Below, in pieces: positions 11,942-23,687 of a stretch of DNA of 64,000 nucleotides (its first letter is position 1; each line of letters opens with the position of its first letter). Both the position numbers and the translations under genes were made by a program. Under the pieces are notes generated by a model, which was not told where the DNA came from, did not search any database, and saw only the letters and a list, made by a program, of their open reading frames with translations. The stretch comes from Primula veris (taxonomy: Eukaryota; Streptophyta; Magnoliopsida; Ericales; Primulaceae). The stretch is from contig OY821751.1 of the NCBI GenBank assembly GCA_963682055.1, positions 10,850,001 to 10,914,000 on the forward strand, written 5' to 3'.

Positions 11942-12192
11942 TGTTGTGTGGCAACTATTAGCAAAGTATCGACATAGCAAGAAATGTATGGAGAGAGAGT
12001 AAAATATTCTTATTCAAGTATGAATGTGTGTCGAACTATGAAGACTCCAACCCCTTTATATAGTGTAGTGGTGAAACAAGATACATGTATAAGAGTGAAG
12101 ATAGAAAGCCATAAGTCACAAACTCAAAGGTTATACATAATGTATATAACCTATACATGAATATGGACAATCACATACAATGTATCACAACA
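11942..12192 (-). repeat. LTR of the right fold-back arm
   Basis: Reverse-complement partner of 6275-6510, read on the minus strand from TGTTGTG at 12192 to CACAACA at 11942, 251 bp. The TATA region corresponds to CTATATAAAGG on the minus strand near 12060. Small indels distinguish it from the left LTR. Confidence 0.8.
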
Positions 12193-12193
12193 A

Positions 12194-12935
12194 GTTCAAA
12201 AAAGTCGAGAACCCGAAAAAAGCCCCAAAATATGGTAAAAAACAAAAAAATAAATAAAAAAATTTCAAAAAAGTTGAGAAGTCAAAAAAAACCAAAATAT
12301 GCTGAATTTTTTTAAAAAAAGTCTGTAACCCAAAAAAACCCAAAAAAATGGTAAAAAAAAAACCAAGAAAAATCCAAAAGCACAAAAAAAATGAAAAAAG
12401 TTAAAAAAAATTCGAGAACCCGAAAAAACCCAAAAAATGCTGGAAAACCCTTTTAAAAGGTCGTGAACCCGAAAAAGCCCAAAAAATGGTTAAAAAAAAG
12501 TAAAAAAAACAAAGAAAAATCCAAAATCACAAAAAGAATGAAAAAAGTTTACAAAAGTCGTGAACCCAGAAAAACCAAAAAGGTGCTGAAAAAACCTTTA
12601 AAAAGTTGAAAACCGGAAAAAACTCTAAAAAAGTGGCAAAAAAAAAACCAAGAAAAATCCAAAATCACAAAAATATATAAAAATAAAGTTCAGAAAAGTC
12701 GAGAACTCGAAAAAAATGGTAAAAAACAAAAAAAAAACAAGAAAATTACAAAATTACAAAAAAAAAAATGAAAAAAGTTCAAAAAATTCGAGAATCCAAA
12801 AAAACTCAAAATATGCTGAAAAAACTTTTAAAAAAGTCGGTAACCCGAAAAAACCCAAAAAAATTGTATAAAAAAAAAACCAATAAAAATCCCAAATAAA
12901 ATAAAAATGAAAATGAAAAAAGCTCGAAAAGCCTT
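12194..12935. repeat. A-rich degenerate tandem array
   Basis: Blocks such as AAAAAGTCGAGAACCCGAAAA, CCCAAAAAATG, CCAAGAAAAATCCAAAATCAC and AATGAAAAAAGTT recur in the same order about six times, with unit length roughly 120-140 bp and many indels. It abuts the right fold-back LTR. The Phe/Leu-rich minus-strand ORFs here are composition artefacts. Confidence 0.75.
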
Positions 12936-13089
12936 GAAAATTCGATTGTGTATACATTTTTCTTATTTTTGATGCATTATTTGGTATTGTGTATTTAATT
13001 TTTTTTATTATGCATGTATAAACACTATTTTTTTCCTTTGGGAGGCCCGCACAAAGTGAGTTCTGCAAAAGTAAGCAGCGTCAACACAA

Positions 13090-13510
13090 TGGCCAGCCTA
13101 TATAAACACTATATTGCGTATGTCTATATTTAATAGCATGTATAAATTGTGTATTGTGTATGCATGTATTAAAGAACATGTATAAAAAAATATATTGTAT
13201 ATGCCTGTATTAAACAACCTGTATAAAAAACACAATACATCTTTTTATGTTTTTTTTTGTGTATGAATAATAACCGAAACACAAAAAAGGCAGTTTCAAT
13301 AGATACACAATATACTGCGTATGGATTTATAAAAGAGCGTATATAATAATTTATTGTGTATGTCTGTATTAAAGAGCATGTATAAACACTATATTGTGTA
13401 TGTCTGTATTAAAGAGTATGTATAAACACTATATTGCGTATGTCTATATTTAATAGCATGTATAAACTGTGTATTGTGTATGGATAATAAAAACACAATA
13501 CACTGTTATT
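13090..13510. repeat. Degenerate tandem array of ~46-bp units
   Basis: Repeated blocks of the type TGTATAAACACTATATTGTG, TATGTCTGTATTAAAGAGCA occur about eight times with variation (for example near 13098, 13335, 13380 and 13427). No coding capacity. The remaining DNA to 14489 holds nothing recognisable. Confidence 0.7.
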
Positions 13511-14489
13511 AAAAAACAAAACAAAAAACACAAAACACAAAACACTGTTAATATTCGCCATCTCGAGTCTATTTTGTTTCTTTATCAATCATATTATTCT
13601 AACAAAATACCAATTTCCGAAAAAATATTGAGAAAATAACCAACGCAAACCCAGATATATCGTCAACTAATTTCTTCGAAAAGTAATCATATTTCATATA
13701 CGATTTGAGATGAATAAAATCCGAATAAAATCTTAATCGAAAACAACCACGTAAATAACTCTGTATTTAAATCGATTTATGAAGAATAAATCCTAATTCG
13801 AACAATAAACCAGAAAAATCCGACGAAGAGAAACTGAGTATTCGAAACAATAAAAATACGGATCAAAATCGCCTAATTAAAAGCGAATTTATGGTTTGAT
13901 AGAATGATTCGACGGAGGTGTATAAAAAAAATATTTTGTATAGATGTTAATTATGGGGTTTATATGGCGAGTGGGTTTGACTCCAAATTACAGGGAGATA
14001 GATATATAAATGCGTATGTATAGATTGAGAGGGAGGGAGAAAAAAAAACTATTAAAAAAATATAAATGATTTACTATTTATAATTTTAATTAGTTGTATG
14101 TTTTGGGAATAAAGTGTTGGGGTAACTTTTTGATAATTAGTTTAAAATAGTTGTATCTTTTGATAATTTTTCCTACTTGGTTAACTAGTTTTGATGATTA
14201 GCCGTTTCTTTTGGCTGTTCAAGACTTTATGCCTATATATGTTTGTGACACAACAATCCTACTATTAGAACTTATTTCACAAGTACATATATACTTATAA
14301 TCTATATTCATGCAATACACTATGACCAATATTATGTTGACATTGGTTTGTCGTCACTGAGATTCCTTCATACTTATTAGTTATTACTATATCAAATTGA
14401 CACGTATATAATTATGCAATGATAGAAGATAAGTGAAAAGGTGAGAAAGAGCAAGATAGGTGTTGGGAAAGGAAAAAATCTCAATTAAG

Positions 14490-14494
14490 TTAAG
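14490..14494. other. Target-site duplication TTAAG (left copy)
   Basis: TTAAG directly precedes the 5' LTR and recurs directly after the 3' LTR at 32852-32856. This proves that the two LTRs belong to one insertion. Confidence 0.9.
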
Positions 14495-15048
14495 TAATAG
14501 AACATAAAAATTAGACCCGAATGTATCTATTCGGGTAGAAATCGACTCACCCATCATAGAGGGGTATCTAATGCTTAAATGGGCTATCTCAAGCCTTTCT
14601 TTAAGAATAGAATTGGATCTTACTAAAAGCTCAAGCCCACTTAAATAGGGACCCATGTCAGAAAAATCTCACAAGATAGAGACATTTGTCAACATCTTAG
14701 GAGGCATACTTGCCTATAAATAGCCAAGTATCCCCCCCAAGACCAGTACCAGAAATCATACCTAAAAAATATAGAGAGAAGGAGAGAAAAGATAAAAACT
14801 AGTCAGGACGTATCACATCAAAAGCCTAACCGAGCCAGGCAGAAAGTCGAGCACAAAGAGAAGAGAAAGATCATCTTCCGGATCGAATAGCGGATCCGAG
14901 CATAAATATAGTGATATAAGTTGTAGTCCGAACAAGGGCAATTGCCGAATACTAATAAAGATCGAGAAGTGTTCATCGTTTATTGTCAATTCATGATTTA
15001 TTATTGTTGAAAAGCCTAACGCGACCGATCAAAGTTATGGCTTTGTCA
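14495..15048 (+). repeat. 5' LTR of the Tat element
   Basis: 554 bp, from TAATAGAACATA (first dinucleotide TA; the 3' LTR has TG) to GGCTTTGTCA. A TATA box CTATAAATAG lies at 14714-14722. The end is fixed by the PBS two bases beyond and by the TTAAG before it. Confidence 0.92.
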
Positions 15049-15050
15049 AA

Positions 15051-15068
15051 TGGCGCCGTCTCCGGGAA
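15051..15068 (+). other. Primer-binding site (tRNA-Asp type)
   Basis: TGGCGCCGTCTCCGGGAA begins two bases after the LTR. It matches the complement of a plant tRNA-Asp 3' end (TGGCGCCGTCGCCGGGA) with one mismatch in the first 16 bases. This PBS class is usual for the Tat/Athila branch. Confidence 0.85.
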
Positions 15069-15128
15069 TCATCTAGTTCCCAACTAGCTTCGAAATCGAA
15101 CACCAACGTTCTACCAGACGAGCAACAA

Positions 15129-18100
15129 ATGACGAACACCAACGAAGAAACTCGCCCGGAAGAAGTAGGCACATCGACAAACCAGGAGATCCCAATCCAC
15201 AAAGACGTGTTAGCGCATCTCCTCAACATCAGAGATCGCTACGAAGCGCTTCGTGTCGAATCTCGACTCACCGTCTCCAATGTCCAAACAGAACAACAAA
15301 CCGACCATCCCCCTCAGGTCGACGAAAACCCTACGGACACGGAGGTGGAACGAGCGCCATCCGCGACTGGGCATATGGGGACACTATTGCCAGACAACCG
15401 CCATCCCAATAAGGCAGGGCCGAGCTCAAAGGCCCCTCAGCCAGCGGCCTCGGTCAACTCCAGTCCCCAACGAGTTCGTTTTCAAACGAACGAAACCAAC
15501 CAGTACGGCCTGACCGACAACCCCATACTAGAACAGGTCGTCCCATATCCACCCCTCCCCCCGCAGATAATTACGCCGTACACTGTGGAACTACCAACCT
15601 CTGTTCGACAAGACAGGACTACGGCCGCACTGGCACGGGCCGCAGAAAAACGTAATGCCCTGCTACAAGCCCAGCTAGGGGCATGCATGTCGGCCATGGC
15701 GGCGGCCGGCATCACGATACCGCCCATCCAACCGACCAACACGCTAACCGACCCTCGACGTGAAGCGGAAGATTCCGCTTACCGAGCAGCGATGGCCGAA
15801 GCGTGCCGACCTCAGGATACGAGGGTACCCAGACAAGGAGAACCCGTCCCGAGGATAACCCCGACGGTTTACGGTCATCACGGCACGCCTCCTTTACCTA
15901 ACCCTGATAAAGACCCGAATGACTGGAGGAACGGCGAGCATAGGGTCATAGTCGGTTACTATCCCCAACACCCCTATGGGGGATACGCCCCTCACTACCT
16001 GGCACCGGACGAAGCGTTCCAACAGGCTTGGGACGTATGCCAAGAGACTCCGTGTACCGATCAGATAACTCGGTACCGCAATCCTGCGGGGTTTGTCATC
16101 CCCGAATTCAGACTATATGATGGAAGGAGCTGTCCCATCGACCACCTCCGACATTACAAAACAAGGATGGAGTTGTGGAGTGACGACAGTGCACTGATGT
16201 GCAAATTTTTTAAGAACAGCTTGGGTCAGGAAGCATCGTCGTGGTATCATAATCTACCACGGGGATCCATACGAAGCTGGGCTGAGCTCCTCCGTGCATA
16301 TTCCACCCGATATGCCGCTCATAGGAAGAAGAAGGTTAACATTGAAACCCTTATGAAAATGGCTATGCTGCCCAATGAGAGGCTTCAAGACTACTGCATA
16401 CGCTTCATCGACGTGGTGAACCAGATACCGCAGTACGCCAGTAACATAGCCATCCAGAACTTCATCAATTCCATCCCCAGCGGCTATTGGGCGAGAAGGA
16501 AGTTCATCGGTAAGAACTTTCCAACCACCGACTCCCTTCTGGCTTATTGCACCCACCTTACCGACAAGAATGAAGAGATGCGAGCCCTTAACCGGGCTCC
16601 GCCAAGAAGAGAGACGGTCCGGGAAGCGCAGGTGGACCGCAAGAGGGCCAAGAACAACCAGGGGGAACCAGTCCCCCAATCCAAACGGGATAAAGGTCCC
16701 GAGGTTCAGCAAAGGGAATACAGACCCGTAGAGCCCGAGCCCAAGCCACTCCGAATCGCCTATCCAATGCCGCCCAAACCACCTCAGCAAGGTCGTGGGC
16801 AAGAAAGGGAACGCCAGAGGCGTTATGAACCGGTCGAGTTGAAGTACACCTTCAACCTGTCTGCCGAAAATATCTTGAAGGATATTTGCAGAGAAATCTG
16901 GTACTCCCGACCCGAACCAATTCGTTCCTCCCCTGATTCTAGAGACACCAAACTCTTCTGCGCCTATCATGAGGATCACGGCCATATCACCGAGCATTGC
17001 CGACACCTACGGTGGAAGATGAACGCGTGGGGAGACGCGGGATTCCTCGACAAATTCATCAAAGGCGCTAGGGACAAAGGCAAGCAGCTAGTCATCGAGG
17101 GAACGGACAACCGACAAGGCAAGACGATCCACGTGGTCCACTTGTCAAGACCCAAAAGCACCGGGGGGGATCGATCCCAACAACGGCAGTTGGCCCACTT
17201 TGGGCAAGTAGCTAAAGCTTCGCAGGCGTCGACTTCAAAGCGACAATGCATGCTGCAGAAACACCCGCCCATTTCTTTCTCAGACCTTGACGAAGATGGG
17301 GTAATATATCCCCACGGGGACGCCATTAACCTCCGCGTCCAGATTGGTATCGATACGGTCAGCAGAGTGCTTGTCGACCAAGGAGCCTCTTGTGATATCA
17401 TGTACAAAGAGCTCTTTGACAAGATGGAGCTCAAATTGCAAGATCTACAGCCCACTGACGTCACACTGATCGGGTTCATCTCTGAGACGACTAAGCCGTT
17501 GGGAAAGATCGTCCTAAAGGTTACCACGGGATCCGTATCTGTTCCCGTGGAGTTCTTGGTGGTCAATGATAATTCCGGCCACAATGCGATCTTAGGCCGA
17601 CCGTGGCTTCATGCTATGCGGGCGATACCTTCCACGTACCACCAGAAGGTGAAATACCCCAATGCCAAGGGTGAGATCGAGACAGCCCGAGGATGTCAGG
17701 AGGACTCAAGACACTGTGAAGACATCACCGCTACGTTGAAGAGACAACTTGTAGTTGTCGAACAGCCCACAAGCGCAGGGAAGCTGATCAACCAAATAGC
17801 TCGAGCTGAGAGGGTTGTTGAAGAACAAGTCGGAGAAACACTCCGGAAGGTGTATATCCCGGATACGGATGAAGAGCGCTACTTCCTCATCGGAGATAGC
17901 CTTCCTAAAGAGGAATCTAAGGAGTTAGAAGCGTTCCTCTTCAGCAACATCGATAAGTTCGCTTGGAGCCCCAAAGACATGCCCGGTCTAGATCCGAAGA
18001 CAGCATGCCATCATCTCAGCGTAAATGCCGAGTACAAGCCCATAGCTCAAAGGAGCCGGAAGGTGTCCGTCCAGCACATATCAGCTATAATTGCTGAAGT

Positions 18101-21065
18101 CCGGAAGTTATTGGCAGCGGGAGCAATACGGGAAGTGTTCTACCCGAAGTGGCTGTCCAACCCTGTCGTCGTCCCAAAGAAGAACGGGAAGGAAAGAGTC
18201 TGTATAGACTTTACCAATCTAAATAAAGCCTGCCCTAGGGATCCATTCCCCCTACCAAGGATTGATCAATTGGTGGACGCCATGGCTGGAGCAGAAAGAA
18301 TGACTTTCCTCGATGCATACTCGGGATATCATCAAATCCCCCTCGCCCCCGAAGATCAAGAAAAGACTTCATTCATATCACCTCTGGGAAACTACTGCTA
18401 TACGGTTATGCCGTTCGGCCTACGAAACGCAGGAGCGACATACCAAAGGATGATAACAAAGGTATGCCAGAAGCATATAGGGAAGACAATGGAGGTATAC
18501 ATCGACGACATGGTCGTCAAGAGCGAAAAGGCCACTACACACCTCCAAGACATTAAAGACGTCTTCCAAACGCTGGGCGGGCACAAACTGAAGCTTAATG
18601 CTAGCAAATGTGCGTTCGGCATCAGCAAAGGGAAGTTTTTGGGGCACATGGTCAGCCAAAGAGGAATAGAGGCTAATCCCGACCAGATAACGGCTCTGCA
18701 AAACCTAGCAGCACCCAAGAATAAGAAGCAGGTGCAAGAGCTCACGGGGATGATGGCCGCACTAAGCAGGTTCATCAGTCGATCCGCAGATAAGGGACGA
18801 CCATTTTTTGAGACCCTCAGGAAGGATAAGAAGTTCATATGGGATCCGGCATGTGAAGAGTCATTCAACAACCTCAAGGAGTATCTCAGGACGCCGCCAC
18901 TGCTAGTAAGGCCGAACAAAGAGGATATTCTGGCCTGCTACCTAGCAGTTTCCACTACAGCTGTGAGCACAGTCCTCCTAAGAGAAGAGGGACGAGAGCA
19001 GTTTTCGATATACTTCGTCAGCAAGACTTTGGTCGAGGCCGAAACACGCTACCTACCGTTGGAAAAGTTGTGTTTGGCGTTGATCGTTGCTACCCGGAAA
19101 CTACCACACTACTTCATAGCTCATAAAGTCTAAGTCTACACGAAGTTCCACGTCAAGGAGTCCCTTCGGCAAACGGATATCAGTGGTCGGGTGGCGGCAT
19201 GGGGGGTCGAACTATCCCAATTTCACATCGAATTCGCACCCCGACACGCCATAAAGGGACAGGTGTTGGCTGATTTCGTCGCGGAGTTCACTGAAGGTTA
19301 TGACGAGCCCCTGACCATTTCACCACAGTCGCACTGGGAGATACATGTCGACGGATCGTCCACCAAAGACGAATCGGGAGCGGGCATCGTCCTCAAGTCC
19401 AGAGAAGGGGCGATCATCGAGAAAAGCCTCAAGTTGGGCTTCTGAGCTACTAACAACGAGGCAGAATACGAAGCCATGATCAATGGCATGCTCATCGCCC
19501 GATCCCTCGGATGCACCCACTTGATCGCTAGCTCTGACTCCATGCTAATCGTCAACCAGGCTACTGGAGAGTACCAAGCCAAGGACGACCGAATGATCCT
19601 CTACCAAGAGAAAATCCAGAGCATAATGGTCAGTTTCGAACAATGCAAACTAATAAGAATCAATCGCACCGAAAACGCACATGCCGACGCCTTAGCCACC
19701 CTAGCTTCGACATTAACGTTGGCCAACACTCGGACAATCACAGTGGAGCTTTTGGAAGCCCTGAGCATAACTAAAAGGATAGACCGAGTGACATCAGTAC
19801 AATACGAGCTAGGATGGATGGACGACATGATTCGGTATTTGCGAAACGGGACGCTCCCGGCAGAAAAGATAAAGGCGTTGAAAATCACACGAAAAGCCCC
19901 TCGTTTCTGGCTATCTGAGGACGACAAACTGTATAAATCCAGTTACCGAGGACCCCACCTTCGGTGCGTCCGGCCCGAACTGCAACAGCCTGTCTTGGAA
20001 GAGGTCCACGAAGGGTCTTGCGGAGCACACATCAAAGGGGGATCCCTAGCCAACAAGGCGATCACTCAAGGATATTGGTGGCCTTATATCAAACGAGATG
20101 CAGATGTTTATGTCCAACGATGCGACAAGTGCCAAAGATTCGCCAAAATACCTCGTCTCCCATCATCCATGATGACTCCGGTATCGGCACCATGGCCATT
20201 CGCGCAATGGGCAATTGATATTGTCGGGAAACTTCCTAGAGCACCCGGCAGCGTGGAGTATCTGATCGTAGCGACGGACTACTTTACCAAATGGGTAGAG
20301 GCTAAGCCTCTCCGGGAAATCAAAGCCAGCAACGTTAAGCAGTTCATCTGAGAGTACATCATCACCAGGTTCGGTATACCGTACGCTATTGTCGCCGACA
20401 ACGGAACCCAGTTCAGAGATGCCAATCTACAGCTGTGGTACGAGGAACTGGGTATCCGGAAGTTCTACTCGACGTCGACATATCCGCAAGGCAACAGACA
20501 AGCTGAAGTGCCAAACCGAACAATACTCGATGGCATCAAGACAACCCTTGAACAAGCAAAGGGGAGGTGGCCCGAGCGGCTGCTCAACGTCTTATGGTCA
20601 TGCCGAACTACTCCTAAAACGGGCACCAAGGAAACCCAGTTCAGCTTAGCATACGGCGTCAAAGCCGTCATACCAACAGAAATCGGGCTGCCCACACTCC
20701 GAACGACTTTAGTCGAGCAGGGGAACAATGAACAAAGAATGAGAGAGGAACTCGACATGCTAGACGAGAAACGAGAGATAGCAGCCCTTACTCTAGCAAA
20801 GTACCAACAAAGTGTAAAGCAAGCTTATGACAAAAGGGTGAAAGGGACCAAGGAATTCAAGAAAGGAGAACTGGTATTGCGGCGAGTAACAGTATACACC
20901 AGAAACGAGATACATGGCAAACTGGGCCCCACTTGGGAAGACCCATACGAAATCGTCAAAAGAACAAGCCCGGCGACTTACAAGATCAAAAGCGTTCTAT
21001 TCGGAAACAGCCGAGGGGAAAAGAATTCTTGGAACATGACGAATCTTAAGAAGTACTTCATATGA
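15129..21065 (+). pseudogene. Tat gag-pol polyprotein (single frame, three nonsense codons)
   Basis: One frame of 1,979 codons encodes the element's capsid and replication enzymes. In order: Gag core (residues ~330-440, YDGRSCPIDHL through SWAELLRAYSTRY); a zinc-finger-like CAYHEDHGHITEHC (~611-625); protease LVDQGASCDIMY (~747-758); reverse transcriptase (~1000-1180) with YIDDM at ~1124; RT-linked RNase H ending near 1334; a second RNase H with HVDGSS (~1406) and NNEAEYEA (~1441); and integrase with a zinc domain ending CDKCQ (~1660), then D ~1696, D ~1757 and E ~1793, a DD35E spacing. No chromodomain follows. Stops are TAA at 19131, TGA at 19443 and TGA at 20349, probably from CAA, CGA and TGG, each explainable by cytosine deamination on one strand. 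There is no frameshift. Only Gag through most of RT/RNase H could be made intact. Confidence 0.93.
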
Positions 21066-21160
21066 ACGGGCTTCCATTACAGGTCACAACGTACCTCTAC
21101 TTTGTCATAACATTATTTTTTGAATTCAGAAGATATTTTGCTATTTATCAAGGATCAGGA

Positions 21161-21840
21161 ATAATGAAAGTCCCCCAACGTAACCGGGGGCATAAGAAAT
21201 TCCCAAAATGGCATGTAGCACTATTGCCTAGGAATACTGAAAGTCCCCCAACGTAACCGGGGGCATGAGAAATTCCTAAACAGCATGTATCTTATTGCCC
21301 AGGAATATTGAAAGTCCCCCAACGTAACCGGGGGCATAAGAAATTCCTAAACAGCATGTATCTTATTGCCCAGGAATACTGAAAGTCCCCCAACGTAACC
21401 GGGGGCATGAGATATCCCAAAATGGCATGTAGCACTATTGCCTAGGAATACTGAAAGTCCCACAACGTAACCGGGGGCGTGAGAAATCCCAAAATGGCAT
21501 GTAGCACTATTGCCTAGTAATAATGAAAGTCCCCCAACGTAACCGGGGGCATGAGATATCCCAAAATGGCATGTAGCACTATTGCCTAGGAATACTGAAA
21601 GTCCCCCAACTTAACCGGGGGCATGAGAAATTCCAAAATGGCATGTAGCACTATTGCCTAGGAATACTGAAAGTCCCCCAACGTAACCGGGGGCATGAGA
21701 AATTCCAAAACGGCATGTAGCACTATTGCCCAGGAATACTGAAAGTCCCCCAACGTAACCGGGGGCATGAGAAATTCCAAAACGGCATGTAGCACTATTG
21801 CCCAGGAATACTGAAAGTCCCCCAACGTAACCGGGGGCAT
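21161..21840 (+). repeat. Ten-copy ~72-bp tandem array after pol
   Basis: Units of 71-73 bp start near 21166, 21239, 21310, 21382, 21453, 21524, 21597, 21669, 21741 and 21813. Each contains CCCCCAACGTAACCGGGGG, whose C5 and G5 ends can pair, followed by CATGAGAAATTCC, GGCATGTAGCACTATTGCC and TAGGAATACTGAAAG. Copies are about 90-98% alike by eye. One unit has CCCAC in the stem and one has ACTTAACC in the loop. The array begins about 100 bp after the pol stop. Tandem repeats in the 3' untranslated region are known in Tat/Ogre-type elements and can seed satellites. Confidence 0.92.
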
Positions 21841-21884
21841 ATGGAATAATAGTTCAGTCCCACTTATGCAGGTACCAACTCTAT

Positions 21885-21914
21885 CGAGAAAAAAAGGGGA
21901 AACAAGGGAAAATA
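21885..21914 (+). other. Purine tract after the tandem array
   Basis: GAGAAAAAAAGGGG AAACAAGGGAAAA is almost pure purine and lies 45 bp after the last tandem unit. It could act as an extra polypurine primer site separating pol from the antisense module, but it is far from the 3' LTR. Function unproven. Confidence 0.3.
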
Positions 21915-22103
21915 ATTGCTAAAGCTCACTTTACAGAAGCAATCAAATATCAAACGAAGAAATCAGCAAGGAAAATCAATCCCATCAATGGAATATCAAT
22001 ACGACAATAAGAAGATCTGAACACAAGAATAAAGAAATGAAACAAATAGTCCTCGCCCACATTACGGAGGCAACAAGGTACAACCAACAATAAACAAATT
22101 GAT

Positions 22104-22739
22104 TTAAGAACTACTACTACATGAGGAGCACGACGGCAATAGACCGAGCTCGACCTCTTCGTCATCTGTCGACGTGTCCCCATCGGTCTCCTCGCCATCA
22201 AAACGCTCCTCAGAGATGAGGGCATCAAAGTTGGTCGTATGAGCACCAACACAGGACAGCGTCTTAAGCCGTGCGGAGAACTCGGCTCCTTTAGCGATCT
22301 CGTGAGCCTCCGAGGCCGCTTTACGGCGAGCATCATCGAAGGGAAGCTTACGAATGTCGATCATAGCCGCAGAAGCATCATATCTAGATCGGGACAGACG
22401 GAAATACTTCACCAGCATATTGGCTTTGGTAACCAATGATTTTAGTTTACCGAGGTATTTTTCCTTCACACGCCAATATCGATCTAGACGACGCTCCTGA
22501 ACCTTAACAACATGCTCGGCACGACGGACATACTCACGAAAAGAGGACGCCTGTGTTTTCAACTTGGCCCTAAGTCGGGCACATCGATCGAGCAACTCGA
22601 CGTTTTTGCTCAATAAAACAATGTAAGGCCAATTGGCATGCCCTTCACAAACCGCACCAGATGAGACCTCGTCCCGGGAAGCACCGATAGGCCCTAGCCC
22701 CGGACTAACTGGGCAAGGAGAACCAGCCTGGTGTGACAT
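22104..22739 (-). CDS. Antisense Tat-element ORF C (211 aa)
   Basis: Unrecognised protein, ATG at 22739 (MSHQAGSPCPVSPG). A Pro/Gly-rich head is followed by a basic helical region (residues ~45-150; LLDRCARLRAKLKTQASSF, RRLDRYWRVKEKYLGKLKSL) and an acidic, serine-ending tail (EETDGDTSTDDEEVEL...CSSSS). It runs opposite to gag-pol. Just before the ATG the minus strand has a T-rich run ending TATATAG, which could be either a TATA box or a splice acceptor, so the ORF may be a final exon. GC content and codon use resemble the neighbouring antisense genes rather than the AT-rich host flanks. Function unknown; a role as an element accessory protein is inference. Confidence 0.55.
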   Translation of the reverse strand: MSHQAGSPCPVSPGLGPIGASRDEVSSGAVCEGHANWPYIVLLSKNVELLDRCARLRAKLKTQASSFREYVRRAEHVVKVQERRLDRYWRVKEKYLGKLKSLVTKANMLVKYFRLSRSRYDASAAMIDIRKLPFDDARRKAASEAHEIAKGAEFSARLKTLSCVGAHTTNFDALISEERFDGEETDGDTSTDDEEVELGLLPSCSSCSSSS

Positions 22740-22883
22740 AGTGGCATGTGCCTATATAAAAAAAAAATGGGAAAGAAAGGACGAAATGAATATTCATCAG
22801 AAAATAAAGAAAGACAGGGAAGAAGAAAAACGAAGATTTTTATACAAGATACAAGTACAATGAAAAAACAGGCTACTCAACCA

Positions 22884-23484
22884 TTAATCCGAAAACCCGT
22901 CAACAGACACTGAGGTCTCGACGGCCTCAGCGAAATGAATATCTCGCAACGAGACAATTTGCGTCCCCAAACGCTCCCGCACGACCGCATCCACTCGGTT
23001 CAAGGCAGACGTGGTCTCAGTTACCCCAGCGATCGCATCAACTATGCGCTCTGCCCGGGTAACACCACACATGCCTTTTACATGCTCGAGCACCTCTAAT
23101 GCGCGACTTCGGGCCCAATACGCTTTGGCAAAGGATAGCAACATGTCCGCGTCCTCGAAAACGGCCCCTAAAACCAAGTTCAAGCTCGTCACCCGGCCTC
23201 GGGAATCATCACGAGAACGCCGAAGCGCGCTAAGAAGCTCTTTAGCCTTTCCCTTATTTGCCGTATAATGGGCGGTCTTCTTGCTGAACTTCTCCCCCAA
23301 GTCACGTAATCGAATCGACAAGTTTGCAATATGAATATTCAGACCCTCGATTTCACGCGAGCAGAATTCAGTTCAGAAGTCAGGGACGCCTTAGATCTTT
23401 CAAGACCATCTATAACATCGCCTACACTACGACTAGGCGAGGTCCAGACCACCATGGCAAGGGGATTGACAGGAACCTGACAAG
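22884..23484 (-). pseudogene. Antisense Tat-element ORF B (coiled coil, one frameshift)
   Basis: Unrecognised coiled-coil protein. The intact C-terminal part (145 aa from 23321) begins LSIRLRDLGEKF and ends VDGFSD at 22884. The preceding frame contributes VVWTSPSRSVGDVIDGLERS and KASLTSELNSA, ending at 23339. A one-base change near 23355-23365 moves the heptad pattern from SELNSAR into EIEGLNIHIANLSI, so the two ORFs were one. Upstream the minus strand has TCTTGTCAG before GTTCCTGTC, a good acceptor, so an earlier exon may exist. It lies between genes A and C on the same strand. Function unknown. Confidence 0.5.
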
Positions 23485-23687
23485 ATTTTGTTTTCACATC
23501 CTTCAAAAGACGAAGACCCACAAACAAGGAAATTAACTACGGAAGCCAAACAGAAAGACAACAGAACACATATATTACCACTTCCCAAAAGAATTTGTCT
23601 AGTTACAAAAGAGGCCCACAACTCGGGTACCAGAAGACCCTACGCTAAGCTACACAAAAAATAAAAGCAAAAATACAAGTAAAATGA

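Larger units (their letters stand above)
6275..12192. mobile_element. Fold-back Ty1/copia structure: two truncated 5' halves, tail to tail
   Basis: Positions 6275-9220 and 9231-12192 are reverse complements of each other along their whole length, each about 2.95 kb, with point differences and small indels. Each arm holds, from outside inward, an LTR, a ~1.4-kb leader, a gag reading frame and the beginning of protease. Both arms stop at the same place, just after DSATTHTILKDK, separated by only AATGGTTTTT. No RT, integrase or 3' LTR is present. The five-base flanks do not give an obvious target duplication. A transcript across the locus would fold into a hairpin of nearly 3 kb. Confidence 0.92.

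Noticed and set aside
12185..13068. Phe/Leu-rich minus-strand ORFs
   Set aside because: Reverse complement of an A-rich tandem array; composition artefacts.
16254..17006. 250-codon minus-strand ORF opposite gag
   Set aside because: Shadow frame of the gag-pol ORF; no family resemblance and no transcription signals.
21658..21840. Minus-strand ORF with three perfect protein repeats
   Set aside because: Simply the 72-bp tandem array (24 codons per unit) read on the other strand.
21161..21840. CRISPR-like regular array
   Set aside because: Units are contiguous tandem repeats without unique spacers, in a plant retrotransposon.
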